Assembly: GCA_027488845.1 (NCBI GenBank)
Contig: JAIYBC010000028.1
Span: 62,001 to 126,000, forward strand
DNA length: 64,000 bases
Direction of reading: 5' to 3'
Source: Verrucomicrobiales bacterium
Lineage (GTDB): Bacteria; Verrucomicrobiota; Verrucomicrobiia; Limisphaerales; UBA9464
A model generated the notes under the pieces. It had not been told where the DNA came from. It made no database searches and was given only the letters and a program-made list of their open reading frames with translations. The translations under genes were made by a program, and so were the position numbers. This document shows positions 43,713 through 52,305 of this stretch, one piece after another. Numbering within the stretch: position 1 is the first letter of the stretch; every line of letters starts with the position of its first letter.

Positions 43713-44324
43713 CTACTGGAGCGCCTCGCCGGAACCGCCGCGGTAGGGATCCGGCGCCGCCTGGTACTTCGTGGGCTCCTTGCGGATGGCCAACGGACCT
43801 TCCGTGGGTCCCAGCTTCCACCAGACGACCAATGCCACCGCCAGCGCGCCGAGGGCATACTGGTTCCGGCGCAGTTTCCACCAAGGCACCGGCGCCTTGG
43901 GGACATCCGGGGACTCCGGTTCCGGTGGCGGATTCCTCCAGAGCTCGAGAGCTCGGGGCACCACCGTGGCCGCCTCGACCTTGGGCACGGAATCCACGAC
44001 CACCTGATAGAAGCGCGACTGGCAGTTCGGCCGGCCGCAATAGCCCAGCCGGAGACGGTCGGATTGCGGGTCCGGTTCGCCACCCGCCCCGGGCAGGAGC
44101 GCGAGCTTGCCCAACGCCTCGCCGCTCACCACAAGCCCGCAACCCACGCAGGTGGCACGGACCTTCCCGTTGAAGAACTCCATCAACTCCGGACCGCCCA
44201 GCCCGCAGCCGACCACCGCGCGGACCAGTCCGCCATGGAATCCCGCCAACTCCTCGACGCGCAGGCGCACCTCGGCCGACGGCTTCGACGTCTCGCTCAT
44301 CGGCTTCGAGCCTACCGGATTCAT
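43713..44324 (-). CDS. Conserved-looking hypothetical protein with Cys motifs and one membrane helix
   Basis: The 203-residue protein is not recognised. Residues about 55-110 hold CVGCGLVVSGEALGKL and YCGRPNCQSRFYQVVVD, so a zinc-binding fold is likely. A single helix lies at about 155-172 (ALGALAVALVVWWKL), and a short Gly/Pro-containing tail follows. The predicted topology is a cytoplasmic N-terminal zinc domain anchored in the membrane. It starts 9 bases after the stop of the upstream prepilin-like gene, so the two may be cotranscribed. ATG 44300 is an alternative start with GTAGG upstream. Confidence 0.65.
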   Translation of the reverse strand: MNPVGSKPMSETSKPSAEVRLRVEELAGFHGGLVRAVVGCGLGGPELMEFFNGKVRATCVGCGLVVSGEALGKLALLPGAGGEPDPQSDRLRLGYCGRPNCQSRFYQVVVDSVPKVEAATVVPRALELWRNPPPEPESPDVPKAPVPWWKLRRNQYALGALAVALVVWWKLGPTEGPLAIRKEPTKYQAAPDPYRGGSGEALQ

Positions 44325-44333
44325 CGGTTCACG

Positions 44334-45179
44334 TCACCGGCCGTCCGCCGCCTTGTACCACATCCAGTCCGAGGTCTCCTCGTAGGGGTAGGTCGGATCG
44401 GTGGTCAAGGCCCGGGTGAAGTCGTGCTGCTTGACATGTCCGTCGACGAAGAGGACCGGGGAGACGAAGCGGCCCGAGGCGGCCCGGGGATCGCTGATCT
44501 CCGTGGCGCCCTGCGAGAAGTGCCATTGATACCAACGGACGTCGGCCCCGCAGGAATAGGGCCGGGCCGGCGGTTCGTGGGCGAGGATGAACAGGGACGG
44601 ATTCGGCACCCAACCCTGGTCCTTGCCGGAGAGCCCGAGGGCCGGGTCATCGACAGCCCTTCGGAAGCCCCCTCCACCGATCGAGGTGAGGCTGCCGGCG
44701 TTGTAGGAATAGCTGCATCCGATGGTGTCGTAGTTCGAGGGCGTCTGGCGCGCCGGGATCTCGCACGGCAACAGCGGCTGCCCCCGGTCCTCCGCGCAGC
44801 GGAAGGACTTCGGCGCCTGGACATACCGGTACAGCGGACGGACCCGTGCCGAAGGGACCGCGTCCAGGAACTCCGGCCTGGGATCGTTGCCGCCCAGGGC
44901 GCGGCGGACGTTCCTCAGGGGTCCGGTTTGCTGGCGCTGTGCGTCCAGTTCCTGCACCGCCGCCGGCGGGAAGTGCCCGTTGGCATCCTGCGAGTACAGC
45001 TCGATGCCGATGCCCATCTGGCGCAGGTTGTTGATGCACTCCGTCACCCGCGCGCGCCGCTTCGCGCCCGCCAAGGACGGCAGGAGCATGCTCGCCAGGA
45101 TGCTGATGATCGCAATGACCACCAGCAGCTCGATCAAGGTAAACCCCTTCCCACCCTCGGATCTCGAACCGGGTCTCAT
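44334..45179 (-). CDS. Prepilin-type N-methylation protein, DUF1559-like, without the tail His
   Basis: The 281-residue protein starts at ATG 45179, just before the type IV pilin-like leader KGFTLIELLVVIAIISILASMLLPSL, where prepilin peptidase would cleave after Gly. The helical stem continues with AGAKRRARVTECINNLRQMGIGIELYS. The C-terminal region ends FVSPVLFVDGHVKQHDF, the position of the H-X9-DG motif, but the usual His is Gly here. These proteins form pseudopili or surface structures in Verrucomicrobia and Planctomycetes, and their real role is unknown. It is divergent from the nucleotidyltransferase gene. Confidence 0.88.
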   Translation of the reverse strand: MRPGSRSEGGKGFTLIELLVVIAIISILASMLLPSLAGAKRRARVTECINNLRQMGIGIELYSQDANGHFPPAAVQELDAQRQQTGPLRNVRRALGGNDPRPEFLDAVPSARVRPLYRYVQAPKSFRCAEDRGQPLLPCEIPARQTPSNYDTIGCSYSYNAGSLTSIGGGGFRRAVDDPALGLSGKDQGWVPNPSLFILAHEPPARPYSCGADVRWYQWHFSQGATEISDPRAASGRFVSPVLFVDGHVKQHDFTRALTTDPTYPYEETSDWMWYKAADGR

Positions 45180-45287
45180 GGATGCCAATCTAGCCTGATG
45201 TTTACATCTGCAAAGGATTTTGCACAGAGGAGTCATCCGGTTGGAACCTGACAATCTCCATGGCCTGTGTCAGCGTCTGAGACGCCG
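45180..45287. promoter_or_regulatory. Short divergent promoter region
   Basis: The 108 bases separate the prepilin-like gene from the nucleotidyltransferase gene. On the minus strand, TTTGCA and TAGATT are 16 bases apart, and the second hexamer lies only 7 bases before the prepilin ATG. If real, this would give a nearly leaderless transcript. The match is weak. Confidence 0.25.
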
Positions 45288-46127
45288 ATGCAAATCCGCA
45301 AAGCCCTCATCACCGCAGCGGGACGCAACCAGAGGACCCTCCCTCTCCAGACGCTCGTGGACCGTCAGGGAGAGCCGAAGTCCGCGCTCGGGGTCATCCT
45401 GGAGGAGGCCCTTTCGGCAGGCATCGAGGAGATCGGCGTGGTCGTCCATCCGGGCGACCAGCCGGCTTTCACCGCGGCCGCCGGACCCCATGCCCGGCGC
45501 CTGCGCTTCATCGAACAGCAGGAACCCCGCGGCTATGGACACGCCGTCTGGTGCGGCCGGGAGTTCACCGGCGACGCCCCGTTCCTCCTGATGGTGGGCG
45601 ACCATGTCTACATCAGCGCCACCGAGAAGTGCTGCGCCCGGCAACTGGTGGAGGTTGCCACGGAGGAAGGTGCCGCCGTCTCCGCCGTCCAGGCGACCCA
45701 CGAAAGCAAGCTCCCCTACTACGGGGCGATCGGTGGCCGCCGGGTCCACGGTCGCGAGGCCCTGTACGAAATCGTCGAGGTCCTCGAGAAGCCCACGCCG
45801 ACCGCCGCCGAGCAACGTCTGGTGGTTCCGGGCCTACGTGCGGCGCACTACCTCTGCTTCTTCGGCATGCACGTGCTCAATCCCGCCGCGATGTCCCTGC
45901 TGGACCGTGCGGTGAAGGAGACCTCCGCCCCGGTCCACCTTTCGACCACCCTGGCCGCGCTCGCACGCCAAGGTCGGTATCTGGCCTACGAAACCCGCGG
46001 CCGACGTCACGACATGGGCGCCAAGTACGGATTCCTGAACGCCCAACTCGCCCTGGCCCTCGCCGGCGCAGACCGAGACGAGGTGCTCGCCGGGATCGTG
46101 GAACTGCTCGCCCAACGGGGCCGGTGA
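45288..46127 (+). CDS. Nucleotidyltransferase family protein (GalU-like, divergent signature)
   Basis: The 279-residue protein starts at ATG 45288 (MQIRKALITAAGRNQRTLPLQTLVDRQG); the track GTG start is seven codons earlier. The order of elements follows UTP-glucose-1-phosphate uridylyltransferase: ALGVILEEALSAGIEEIGVVVHPGD, LRFIEQQEPRGYGHAVWCGREFTGDAPFLLMVGDHVY, then EVLEKPTPTAAEQRLV and YLAYETRGRRHDMGAKYGFLNAQLAL. The loop that binds the nucleotide is AAGRNQR instead of the GxGTR form, so activity or specificity may differ. It overlaps the start of the serine hydrolase gene by four bases (GTGA). Confidence 0.8.
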   Translation: MQIRKALITAAGRNQRTLPLQTLVDRQGEPKSALGVILEEALSAGIEEIGVVVHPGDQPAFTAAAGPHARRLRFIEQQEPRGYGHAVWCGREFTGDAPFLLMVGDHVYISATEKCCARQLVEVATEEGAAVSAVQATHESKLPYYGAIGGRRVHGREALYEIVEVLEKPTPTAAEQRLVVPGLRAAHYLCFFGMHVLNPAAMSLLDRAVKETSAPVHLSTTLAALARQGRYLAYETRGRRHDMGAKYGFLNAQLALALAGADRDEVLAGIVELLAQRGR

Positions 46128-47215
46128 ACCCGTTGCCAAGGACCCGCGAAGTCCTCGAATCCGGGATCCGTGAAGGTCTCCACCCCGGTGCCCAATTGGC
46201 GGTGTTCCAACACGGCCAACCGCTCGCCGAACTCACCCTCGGGTTCCGGGATCCCGCGTCGGAATCCCCGATGGACTCCTCGGTCGCCATGCCGTGGCTT
46301 TCCGCGGGCAAACCCGTCACCGCACTCGCCATGGCCGCGTTGTTCGAGGAGGGGAAGGCCCATCCGGACCAACCCGTAGCCGATTGGATCCCGGAGTTCG
46401 CCGCCGGCGGAAAGGCCGCCCTGACGTTTTCCCATCTGCTGCTCCACACGGGCGGGTTCCGCACCGCGGACCGCATCGATCCGAGACTCCCGGCGGAAAC
46501 CGCCCTCGCCGCCATCTGCGCCACGCCGCTCGAGCCGAGCTGGATTCCGGGAACGGACGCCGGATACCAACGCTTCGCGAGCTGGCTCATCCTCGGCGAA
46601 TCGGTCCGCCGGATCGCACGGGAACCCCTCGGCGACTTCCTCCAACGCCGGATCCTGGGCCCTCTCGGCATCCGGGATTCATGGCTGGTCCCGGACGGAA
46701 CCGGAATGGGGATGCGTCGCGCCCTCCAACACGACACGCGGTCCGGGAAACCGGCTCCCGATCCGGAGCTCAACGACCCCACGGTGCTTCGACGTGAACG
46801 GCCGGGTTCAGGATTCCATGGACCGGCAGGCGACCTCGCCCGCCTCTACGCTGCGATGCTGGCCCCGCCCGAAGGCTGGCTTCGTCCCGAATCGGTCCGC
46901 GACGCCGTCGCACGCCACCGGAGCGGCGTCCGCGACCGGACATTCCAGGCGGTCGTCGACATGGGACGTGGATTCCTGCTCAACACACCCGGCATGCCGT
47001 ATGGGTACGGACCGCATGCGGGTCCAGCCACGTTCGGTCACAGCGGAGCCCAGACCGGATGCGGCTTCGCCGACCCGGACCACCAACTTGCGGTGGCGTG
47101 GTTCTGCAACGGTATGCCCGGCGAAGCCGCCCACCAGCGGCGTCAACTCCGGGTGAACCAAGCCCTGTACGAGGACCTTGGCCTGGCTCGGTCCGCCCCC
47201 TCGCCGCGCGGTTGA
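46124..47215 (+). CDS. Serine hydrolase, beta-lactamase class C family
   Basis: The 363-residue protein uses GTG 46124, which overlaps the upstream stop. It shows LESGIREGLHPGAQLAVFQHGQPLAELTLG, the SxxK catalytic motif as MPWLSAGKPVTALAMAALFEEG, the Tyr motif in PGTDAGYQRFASWLI, and HSG in FGHSGAQTGCGFADP. This is the pattern of class C beta-lactamase-like esterases and D-aminopeptidases. No signal peptide is visible, so a cytoplasmic esterase or peptidase is more likely than an antibiotic-resistance enzyme. Coupled translation with a GalU-like gene is unusual. Confidence 0.88.
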   Translation: MNPLPRTREVLESGIREGLHPGAQLAVFQHGQPLAELTLGFRDPASESPMDSSVAMPWLSAGKPVTALAMAALFEEGKAHPDQPVADWIPEFAAGGKAALTFSHLLLHTGGFRTADRIDPRLPAETALAAICATPLEPSWIPGTDAGYQRFASWLILGESVRRIAREPLGDFLQRRILGPLGIRDSWLVPDGTGMGMRRALQHDTRSGKPAPDPELNDPTVLRRERPGSGFHGPAGDLARLYAAMLAPPEGWLRPESVRDAVARHRSGVRDRTFQAVVDMGRGFLLNTPGMPYGYGPHAGPATFGHSGAQTGCGFADPDHQLAVAWFCNGMPGEAAHQRRQLRVNQALYEDLGLARSAPSPRG

Positions 47216-47229
47216 CCCGGGATCCGGAC

Positions 47230-47330
47230 GGAACCTCGCAAAAGGCCGCAAGGCCTTGGGCGAACCGGAGGGGAACCGCGTGATTCGGTCGCCTACCCGC
47301 CCACCGGCCTTTGGCGGACATTCCGAATCC
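47230..47330. repeat. Degenerate relative of the 33850 inverted-repeat element
   Basis: The left part (cctcgcaaaaggccgcaagg) resembles the arm of the complete element at 33850, and a matching right part (ccggcctttggcggac) follows about 70 bases later. Both arms carry several mismatches. It lies in a convergent intergenic gap, as does the complete copy. Confidence 0.45.
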
Positions 47331-47369
47331 GGATCCGGAGGCCACCGTTGTGGCCGAAAGGGTCGCCCG

Positions 47370-47408
47370 AAAAAGCAGGACGGCGGTCCCCGCAAGGGAA
47401 CCGCCGTC
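47370..47408 (-). terminator. Terminator of the trigger-factor gene
   Basis: A 13-base-pair stem with one wobble pair (gacggcggtcccc / gggaaccgccgtc) and a gcaa loop is followed, on the minus strand, by a T run from the plus-strand AAAAA at 47370-47374. Confidence 0.85.
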
Positions 47409-47444
47409 GCTTCGGGAAAAACCCGGAACCGAACCGAGGGCCGA

Positions 47445-48767
47445 TCAGGCCGCCGGAGCCGGGGCGAGGGCCGCTTCGTCGACCTGCGCGTTCAATTCGA
47501 TGAAGTCGAGCACCTTGGAGGTGACGATCTCCTGGGCGATCTCGGGGAACGCATTCCGCTCCTGCAGGACCTTCACGAACTTGTCGGGCGTGGTCTTGTT
47601 CTGCTGGGCGAGGGCGATGATCCGCTGGGTCATCTCCTTCTGCTCGGCCCTGATGTTCTCCTGCTCGGCGATGCGGTTGAGGATGAAGGCGGCCTTGACC
47701 CGGTCCTTCGCGCTCGTCGCGGCGGTCGCGAAGATCTCGTCCTTGCGGGACTCGATGACCTCCTTGGACACACCCCGCTGCTGGTTCTCGTTGACGATGC
47801 TGTACACCACGTTGCGGGTCTCGTTGGCGACCACGGACTCCGGCAGCTCGACGTTGACCTGGTCGAGCAGGGACTTCAGCAGCTGGTCACGGACGGCGCG
47901 GCGTGCACGGAACTCGAGTTCGTTCTTCAGGTCCTGACGGATGCCTTCCTGGAGCTTCTCCAGGTTCTCGGCGCCGAAACCCTTGGCGAACTCGTCGTTG
48001 GCCTCGGGCAGGATCTTCTCCTTCACGGAGACGACCTCGATCTCATAGACCACTTCCTTGCCGGAAAGGTCGGCGACGACGAAGTCGGCCGGCAGGGTGA
48101 GCGTCACCGTGCGGCGGTCGCCGGCGCTGGCGCCGACCAACGGCGTGGTGAAGCCCGGGATGAACGACTCGGGCTTGATCTGCACCCAGAAGTTCTGCTT
48201 CTCGGTGAGCCCCTTGGCCGTCGGCGCCGTGTCCGTGATCGGCTTGCCGTCGAGGGAGCCCTTGTAGTTCACCACCGCGATGTCGTCGGCCACGATCGCA
48301 CGGTGCACGTCGTTGTACTTCACCTGCTGCTCGCGGAGGATGGACATCGCCCGTTCGGCATCGGCTTCGGTCGGCTGGGTGACCGGACGCTGGGCCTTGA
48401 GGCCCTTGTAGGTCGGCAGGTCGAAGTCCGGCGTGTGCTCCAGGGTCGCCGTGTAGGAGAACGGCATCCCGCGGCCGAAGGTCAACTCCTCGACGTTCAA
48501 GGTCGATACCACGCGCAGCTTCTCCTGCTGGGTCGCCTTCTGGTAGGACTCGTTGAAGAGCTTCTTGCGGACCTCCTCGTCGATGCGTCCCTCATACGCC
48601 TTCACCACGAGGTGCTTCGGCGCCTTCCCAGGCCGGAAGCCCGGGATCTGGGCCTGCTTTTGGAAGTCGGCAGTGATGGAGTCGAAGGCGGCATTGACCC
48701 CCTCGACCGGCACCTCGACACGGAGGAGCTTCTTGCAAGGACCCAGATTCTCGGCGGAAACGTTCAT
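47445..48767 (-). CDS. tig: Trigger factor
   Basis: The 440-residue ribosome-associated chaperone starts at ATG 48767 (MNVSAENLGPCKKLLRVEVP). The ribosome-binding loop is PGFRPGKAPKHLV, close to the canonical GFRPGKxP. The FKBP-like domain follows (IVADDIAVVNYKGSLDGK, SFIPGFTTPLVGASAGDRRTVTLTLPADF). The C-terminal arms are helical (DEFAKGFGAENLEKLQEGI, RAEQKEMTQRIIALAQQNKTT). In many bacteria tig precedes clpP-clpX, but no clp gene is next to it here. The start is set by the conserved N-terminus, since the track start is 17 codons longer. Confidence 0.95.
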   Translation of the reverse strand: MNVSAENLGPCKKLLRVEVPVEGVNAAFDSITADFQKQAQIPGFRPGKAPKHLVVKAYEGRIDEEVRKKLFNESYQKATQQEKLRVVSTLNVEELTFGRGMPFSYTATLEHTPDFDLPTYKGLKAQRPVTQPTEADAERAMSILREQQVKYNDVHRAIVADDIAVVNYKGSLDGKPITDTAPTAKGLTEKQNFWVQIKPESFIPGFTTPLVGASAGDRRTVTLTLPADFVVADLSGKEVVYEIEVVSVKEKILPEANDEFAKGFGAENLEKLQEGIRQDLKNELEFRARRAVRDQLLKSLLDQVNVELPESVVANETRNVVYSIVNENQQRGVSKEVIESRKDEIFATAATSAKDRVKAAFILNRIAEQENIRAEQKEMTQRIIALAQQNKTTPDKFVKVLQERNAFPEIAQEIVTSKVLDFIELNAQVDEAALAPAPAA

Positions 48768-48914
48768 GACTTTCGACAGTGATGCGACGGGTCGTCCCGG
48801 CTGGGAACGACCAGACAAAGAGCCGGGACACTAGGAATCGCGGCCACAGACGGTCAAGCGCTCGTTCTGGAAGCGGCGATTTGGCAGCCGGACCGAACAT
48901 CCCTACCGATCCGG

Positions 48915-48954
48915 AAAGCAAAAGGACCGGGCCGTCCTTCGACGAGCCCGGTCC
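48915..48954 (-). terminator. Terminator of the downstream prepilin-like gene
   Basis: A perfect 9-base-pair stem (ggaccgggc / gcccggtcc) with a 13-base loop ends, on the minus strand, in a T-rich run (cctttTGCttt). It lies 31 bases after the stop of the minus-strand gene. Confidence 0.7.
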
Positions 48955-48984
48955 CTGGTCCACCGGCCGAAGCCGGCGAAGTCT

Positions 48985-49827
<843 letters not shown>

Positions 49828-50089
49828 CGGGTTCTGAGTGACATCGATCCTGGGCTGGATCGGGCCGGTGGGGAGTGGGCTGCTCCCACCGACGTTGGGG
49901 CAACGCTGCAGAGCGCGGCTCTTTCCGGTCAAGGCCAATCCCCTCGCGGACACGGCAAAGGGACGATCCGGCATGCCGATGGCGCCTCGCACCCGGTGCG
50001 AACCCGCCCCAACAGGGTTGGTCCGTTGGAATCCTTTACCCACGCTTCCACGTGACCCGGAGTCGCTCCAAGCCCATCTTCCAGTCGCC

Positions 50090-50707
50090 ATGAAGACCGT
50101 TCTCGGAATCATCCTCGCCGCCCTCCTGGCCCTCGTCCTCGCCGTCGGAGTGGGCGGTTGCAACAGCTACAACGGACTCGTCGCCGGCCGTCAGGGCGTC
50201 GACCGCGCCTGGGCCCAGGTCGAGACCGTGTACCAACGTCGTGCCGACCTGATCCCCAACCTGGTGTCCACCGTCCAGGGTTCGGCGAACTTCGAGCGCT
50301 CCGTGCTGAAGGAGGTCACCGAAGCCCGCGCCTCGGTCGGACAGGTCCGCCTCCAACCCGGGTCCGCCCCGGACACCGCCGCCCAGCTCAAGGCATTCCA
50401 GGACGCCCAAGGTGCCCTTGGCTCCGCGCTTTCCCGGTTGTTGGTCACCGCCGAGAAGTATCCGGAACTGAAGTCCACCGCGGCCTTCCGGGACCTTCAG
50501 GTGCAACTCGAGGGCACCGAGAACCGCATCACGGTCGAACGCCAGCGCTTCAACGAGGCCGTCCAAGGATACAACACCTCCGTGGAAACCTTCCCACGCG
50601 TGCTCGTGGCCCGGATGTTCAACTTCCAGCCGCGTCCCTACTTCACTGCCGACGCCGGCGCCGCCAAGGCGCCGAAGGTGGACTTCGGCAACGGCGGTGG
50701 CCGTTGA
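50090..50707 (+). CDS. lemA: LemA family protein
   Basis: The 205-residue protein starts at ATG 50090 with a hydrophobic N-terminus ending in a Cys (LAVGVGGCNSYNGLVAGRQGVDRAWAQV). The family signature is YQRRADLIPNLVSTVQGSANFE. The coiled helices run through LKAFQDAQGALGSALSRLL and ENRITVERQRFNEAVQGYNTSVETFP, to NFQPRPYFTADAGA. LemA proteins are membrane-anchored helical proteins of unclear role in envelope stress or two-component modulation. It is the first gene of a trio with two TPM-domain genes. Confidence 0.93.
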   Translation: MKTVLGIILAALLALVLAVGVGGCNSYNGLVAGRQGVDRAWAQVETVYQRRADLIPNLVSTVQGSANFERSVLKEVTEARASVGQVRLQPGSAPDTAAQLKAFQDAQGALGSALSRLLVTAEKYPELKSTAAFRDLQVQLEGTENRITVERQRFNEAVQGYNTSVETFPRVLVARMFNFQPRPYFTADAGAAKAPKVDFGNGGGR

Positions 50708-50742
50708 GTCACTTCAAGGCAGTCCCAAGCCACGCGCCCGGC

Positions 50743-51693
50743 ATGAGAAGTTCCACCCCGTTCCGTCACCAATTGGCCAGCCTCGTCCTGCTGTGCCTGG
50801 CCGGATGGCTTCTTCTGGCGGGCCCGGCCCACGCGCAGGGCTCCAAGCCCGCGCTGCCTCCGGCGCCGCGACAACACGTCGAGGACGGAGCGGGCATGCT
50901 CTCGCCGGCGGCCCGCGGTCGGATCCTGCGGAAGCTGGAGGAGTTCGAGAAGTCGGACGGTTCGCAGGTCGTGCTCTGGACCAGCCCCTCGATCCCGCCC
51001 GGAACCACCCTCGAGGAACACGTCCACCGTGTGTTCCAGGAGTGGCAGGTCGGACGGAAAGGACGCGACAACGGTGTCCTTTTCGCCGTCTTCCGCGACG
51101 ACCGCAAGATGCGCATCGAGGTCGGCTACGGTCTCGAGGGACCGCTCCCCGATGCCACGGCGGGTCGGATCCTGTCCCAGACCGTCACACCGAAGATGCG
51201 GTCGGGGGACGTCGACGCGGCCTTGGAGGCCGGCATCGACGCCGTGATCGCGGCGACCCGCGGGGAGTACAAGGCCCCCAAGACCCAGGGAGGCCGCGAT
51301 CCGCGGAAGGCGCTGGGCTGGGCCAAGACGGCCGCCATCGCCGGCGCCGTGCTGGGCGGCTTGGCGCGGCTTGCCTTCTGGCGTCCGTTGCGGATCGGCT
51401 CCGTGCTCGGCGGGGTGGTGATCGGCGCCGCAGGACATTTCTTCGCCCTGCTGTTCGGCGCGATGTCCAACCCAGCCATGGGAGGCTTCGTCCTGCTCTT
51501 CGTTTGGGTCGCCTTGCTGGTCCGTCAGACGGGATCCCACTTCTCACGGACCGGACACCATTCCTGGGGCGTGAACCACTGGGGGGGAGGCTGGGGCGGT
51601 GGTGGTGGTTGGGGAGGCGGCGGTGGCGGAGGTGGTGGATTCAGCGGGGGAGGCGGGCGTTCCGGAGGTGGCGGCGCCAGCGGCGGATGGTGA
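50743..51693 (+). CDS. TPM-domain membrane protein with Gly-rich tail (YgcG-like)
   Basis: The 316-residue protein has a signal peptide (LASLVLLCLAGWLLLAGPAHAQ). The TPM domain follows (HVEDGAGMLSPAARGRILRKLEEFEKSDGSQVVLWTSPSIPPG, RDNGVLFAVFRDDRKMRIEVGYGLEGPLPDATA). Two membrane helices come next (AIAGAVLGGLARLAFW, FVLLFVWVALLV). The end is Gly/Trp/Ser rich (GGGWGGGGGWGGGGGGGGGFSGGGG), as in YgcG/MtlR-like TPM proteins. The TPM fold is a phosphatase-like domain whose role is uncertain; plant TLP18.3 helps repair photosystem II. It forms an operon with LemA and a second TPM gene. Confidence 0.92.
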   Translation: MRSSTPFRHQLASLVLLCLAGWLLLAGPAHAQGSKPALPPAPRQHVEDGAGMLSPAARGRILRKLEEFEKSDGSQVVLWTSPSIPPGTTLEEHVHRVFQEWQVGRKGRDNGVLFAVFRDDRKMRIEVGYGLEGPLPDATAGRILSQTVTPKMRSGDVDAALEAGIDAVIAATRGEYKAPKTQGGRDPRKALGWAKTAAIAGAVLGGLARLAFWRPLRIGSVLGGVVIGAAGHFFALLFGAMSNPAMGGFVLLFVWVALLVRQTGSHFSRTGHHSWGVNHWGGGWGGGGGWGGGGGGGGGFSGGGGRSGGGGASGGW

Positions 51694-51712
51694 AACCAGG
51701 AGCACGATTTCC

Positions 51713-52147
51713 ATGAAGGCAAGAGAGTTTGAGAAGCAGCTCGACGACAACGCGGTCACGGCTGCGATCCGCGAGGCCGAGAGCGGGACCTCGGGCGAGA
51801 TCCGCGTGTTCATCGCCTCCGGCGAACCCGCCGACATCCTGGTCGCCGCGCAGAGGGAGTTCGACCGCCTCGGCATGAACCGCACCCCGCTTCGGAACGG
51901 CGTCCTGCTCTACTTCGCGCCGGAAATCCGCCGTTTCGCGGTGATCGGCGACGAAGGCATCCATTTCCGCTGCGGCCCGGGTTTCTGGGAAGCCGTGGCG
52001 CGAGACATGGAATCGCTGCTCAAGGCGGGGCGGTTCCAGGACGCCGTCATCGCCGGGATCCGCAGCGCCGGGGTCGAGCTGTGCCGCCATTTCCCCAAGC
52101 ACCCCGGGGACCGCAACGACCTCCCCGACGGCATCGTGCGGGGTTGA
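51713..52147 (+). CDS. Soluble TPM-domain protein
   Basis: The 144-residue protein starts at ATG 51713, preceded by AGGAG at a normal distance; the longer track start lies inside the upstream gene. It shows the TPM core: AIREAESGTSGEIRVFIASGEPADILVAAQREFDRLGMNRTPLRNGVLLYFAPEIRRFAVIGDEGIHFRCGPGFWEAVARDM. It lacks a signal peptide and membrane helix, so it should be cytoplasmic, unlike its partner. It is the third gene of the LemA-TPM-TPM set. This triplet is conserved in many Gram-negative bacteria, which suggests a shared complex or pathway. Confidence 0.88.
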   Translation: MKAREFEKQLDDNAVTAAIREAESGTSGEIRVFIASGEPADILVAAQREFDRLGMNRTPLRNGVLLYFAPEIRRFAVIGDEGIHFRCGPGFWEAVARDMESLLKAGRFQDAVIAGIRSAGVELCRHFPKHPGDRNDLPDGIVRG

Positions 52148-52305
52148 CCGATCGGGGCCAGGTGCCGGAGGTGGAAAACCGGCGGTCGTGGAGCCGCCGT
52201 GGCACCGAAGTGGATCCGGATGCATCCGTCCGTCGACCGTCGGCGTAGTAGGGAGGTCGGGCCGTTCCTCCCAAAGGGAACGGTTCGAGGCAACACCTCC
52301 ATTCC

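Noticed and set aside
46124-47215. Possible class C beta-lactamase as antibiotic-resistance gene
   Set aside because: No signal peptide is seen, and this broad family consists mostly of esterases and peptidases.
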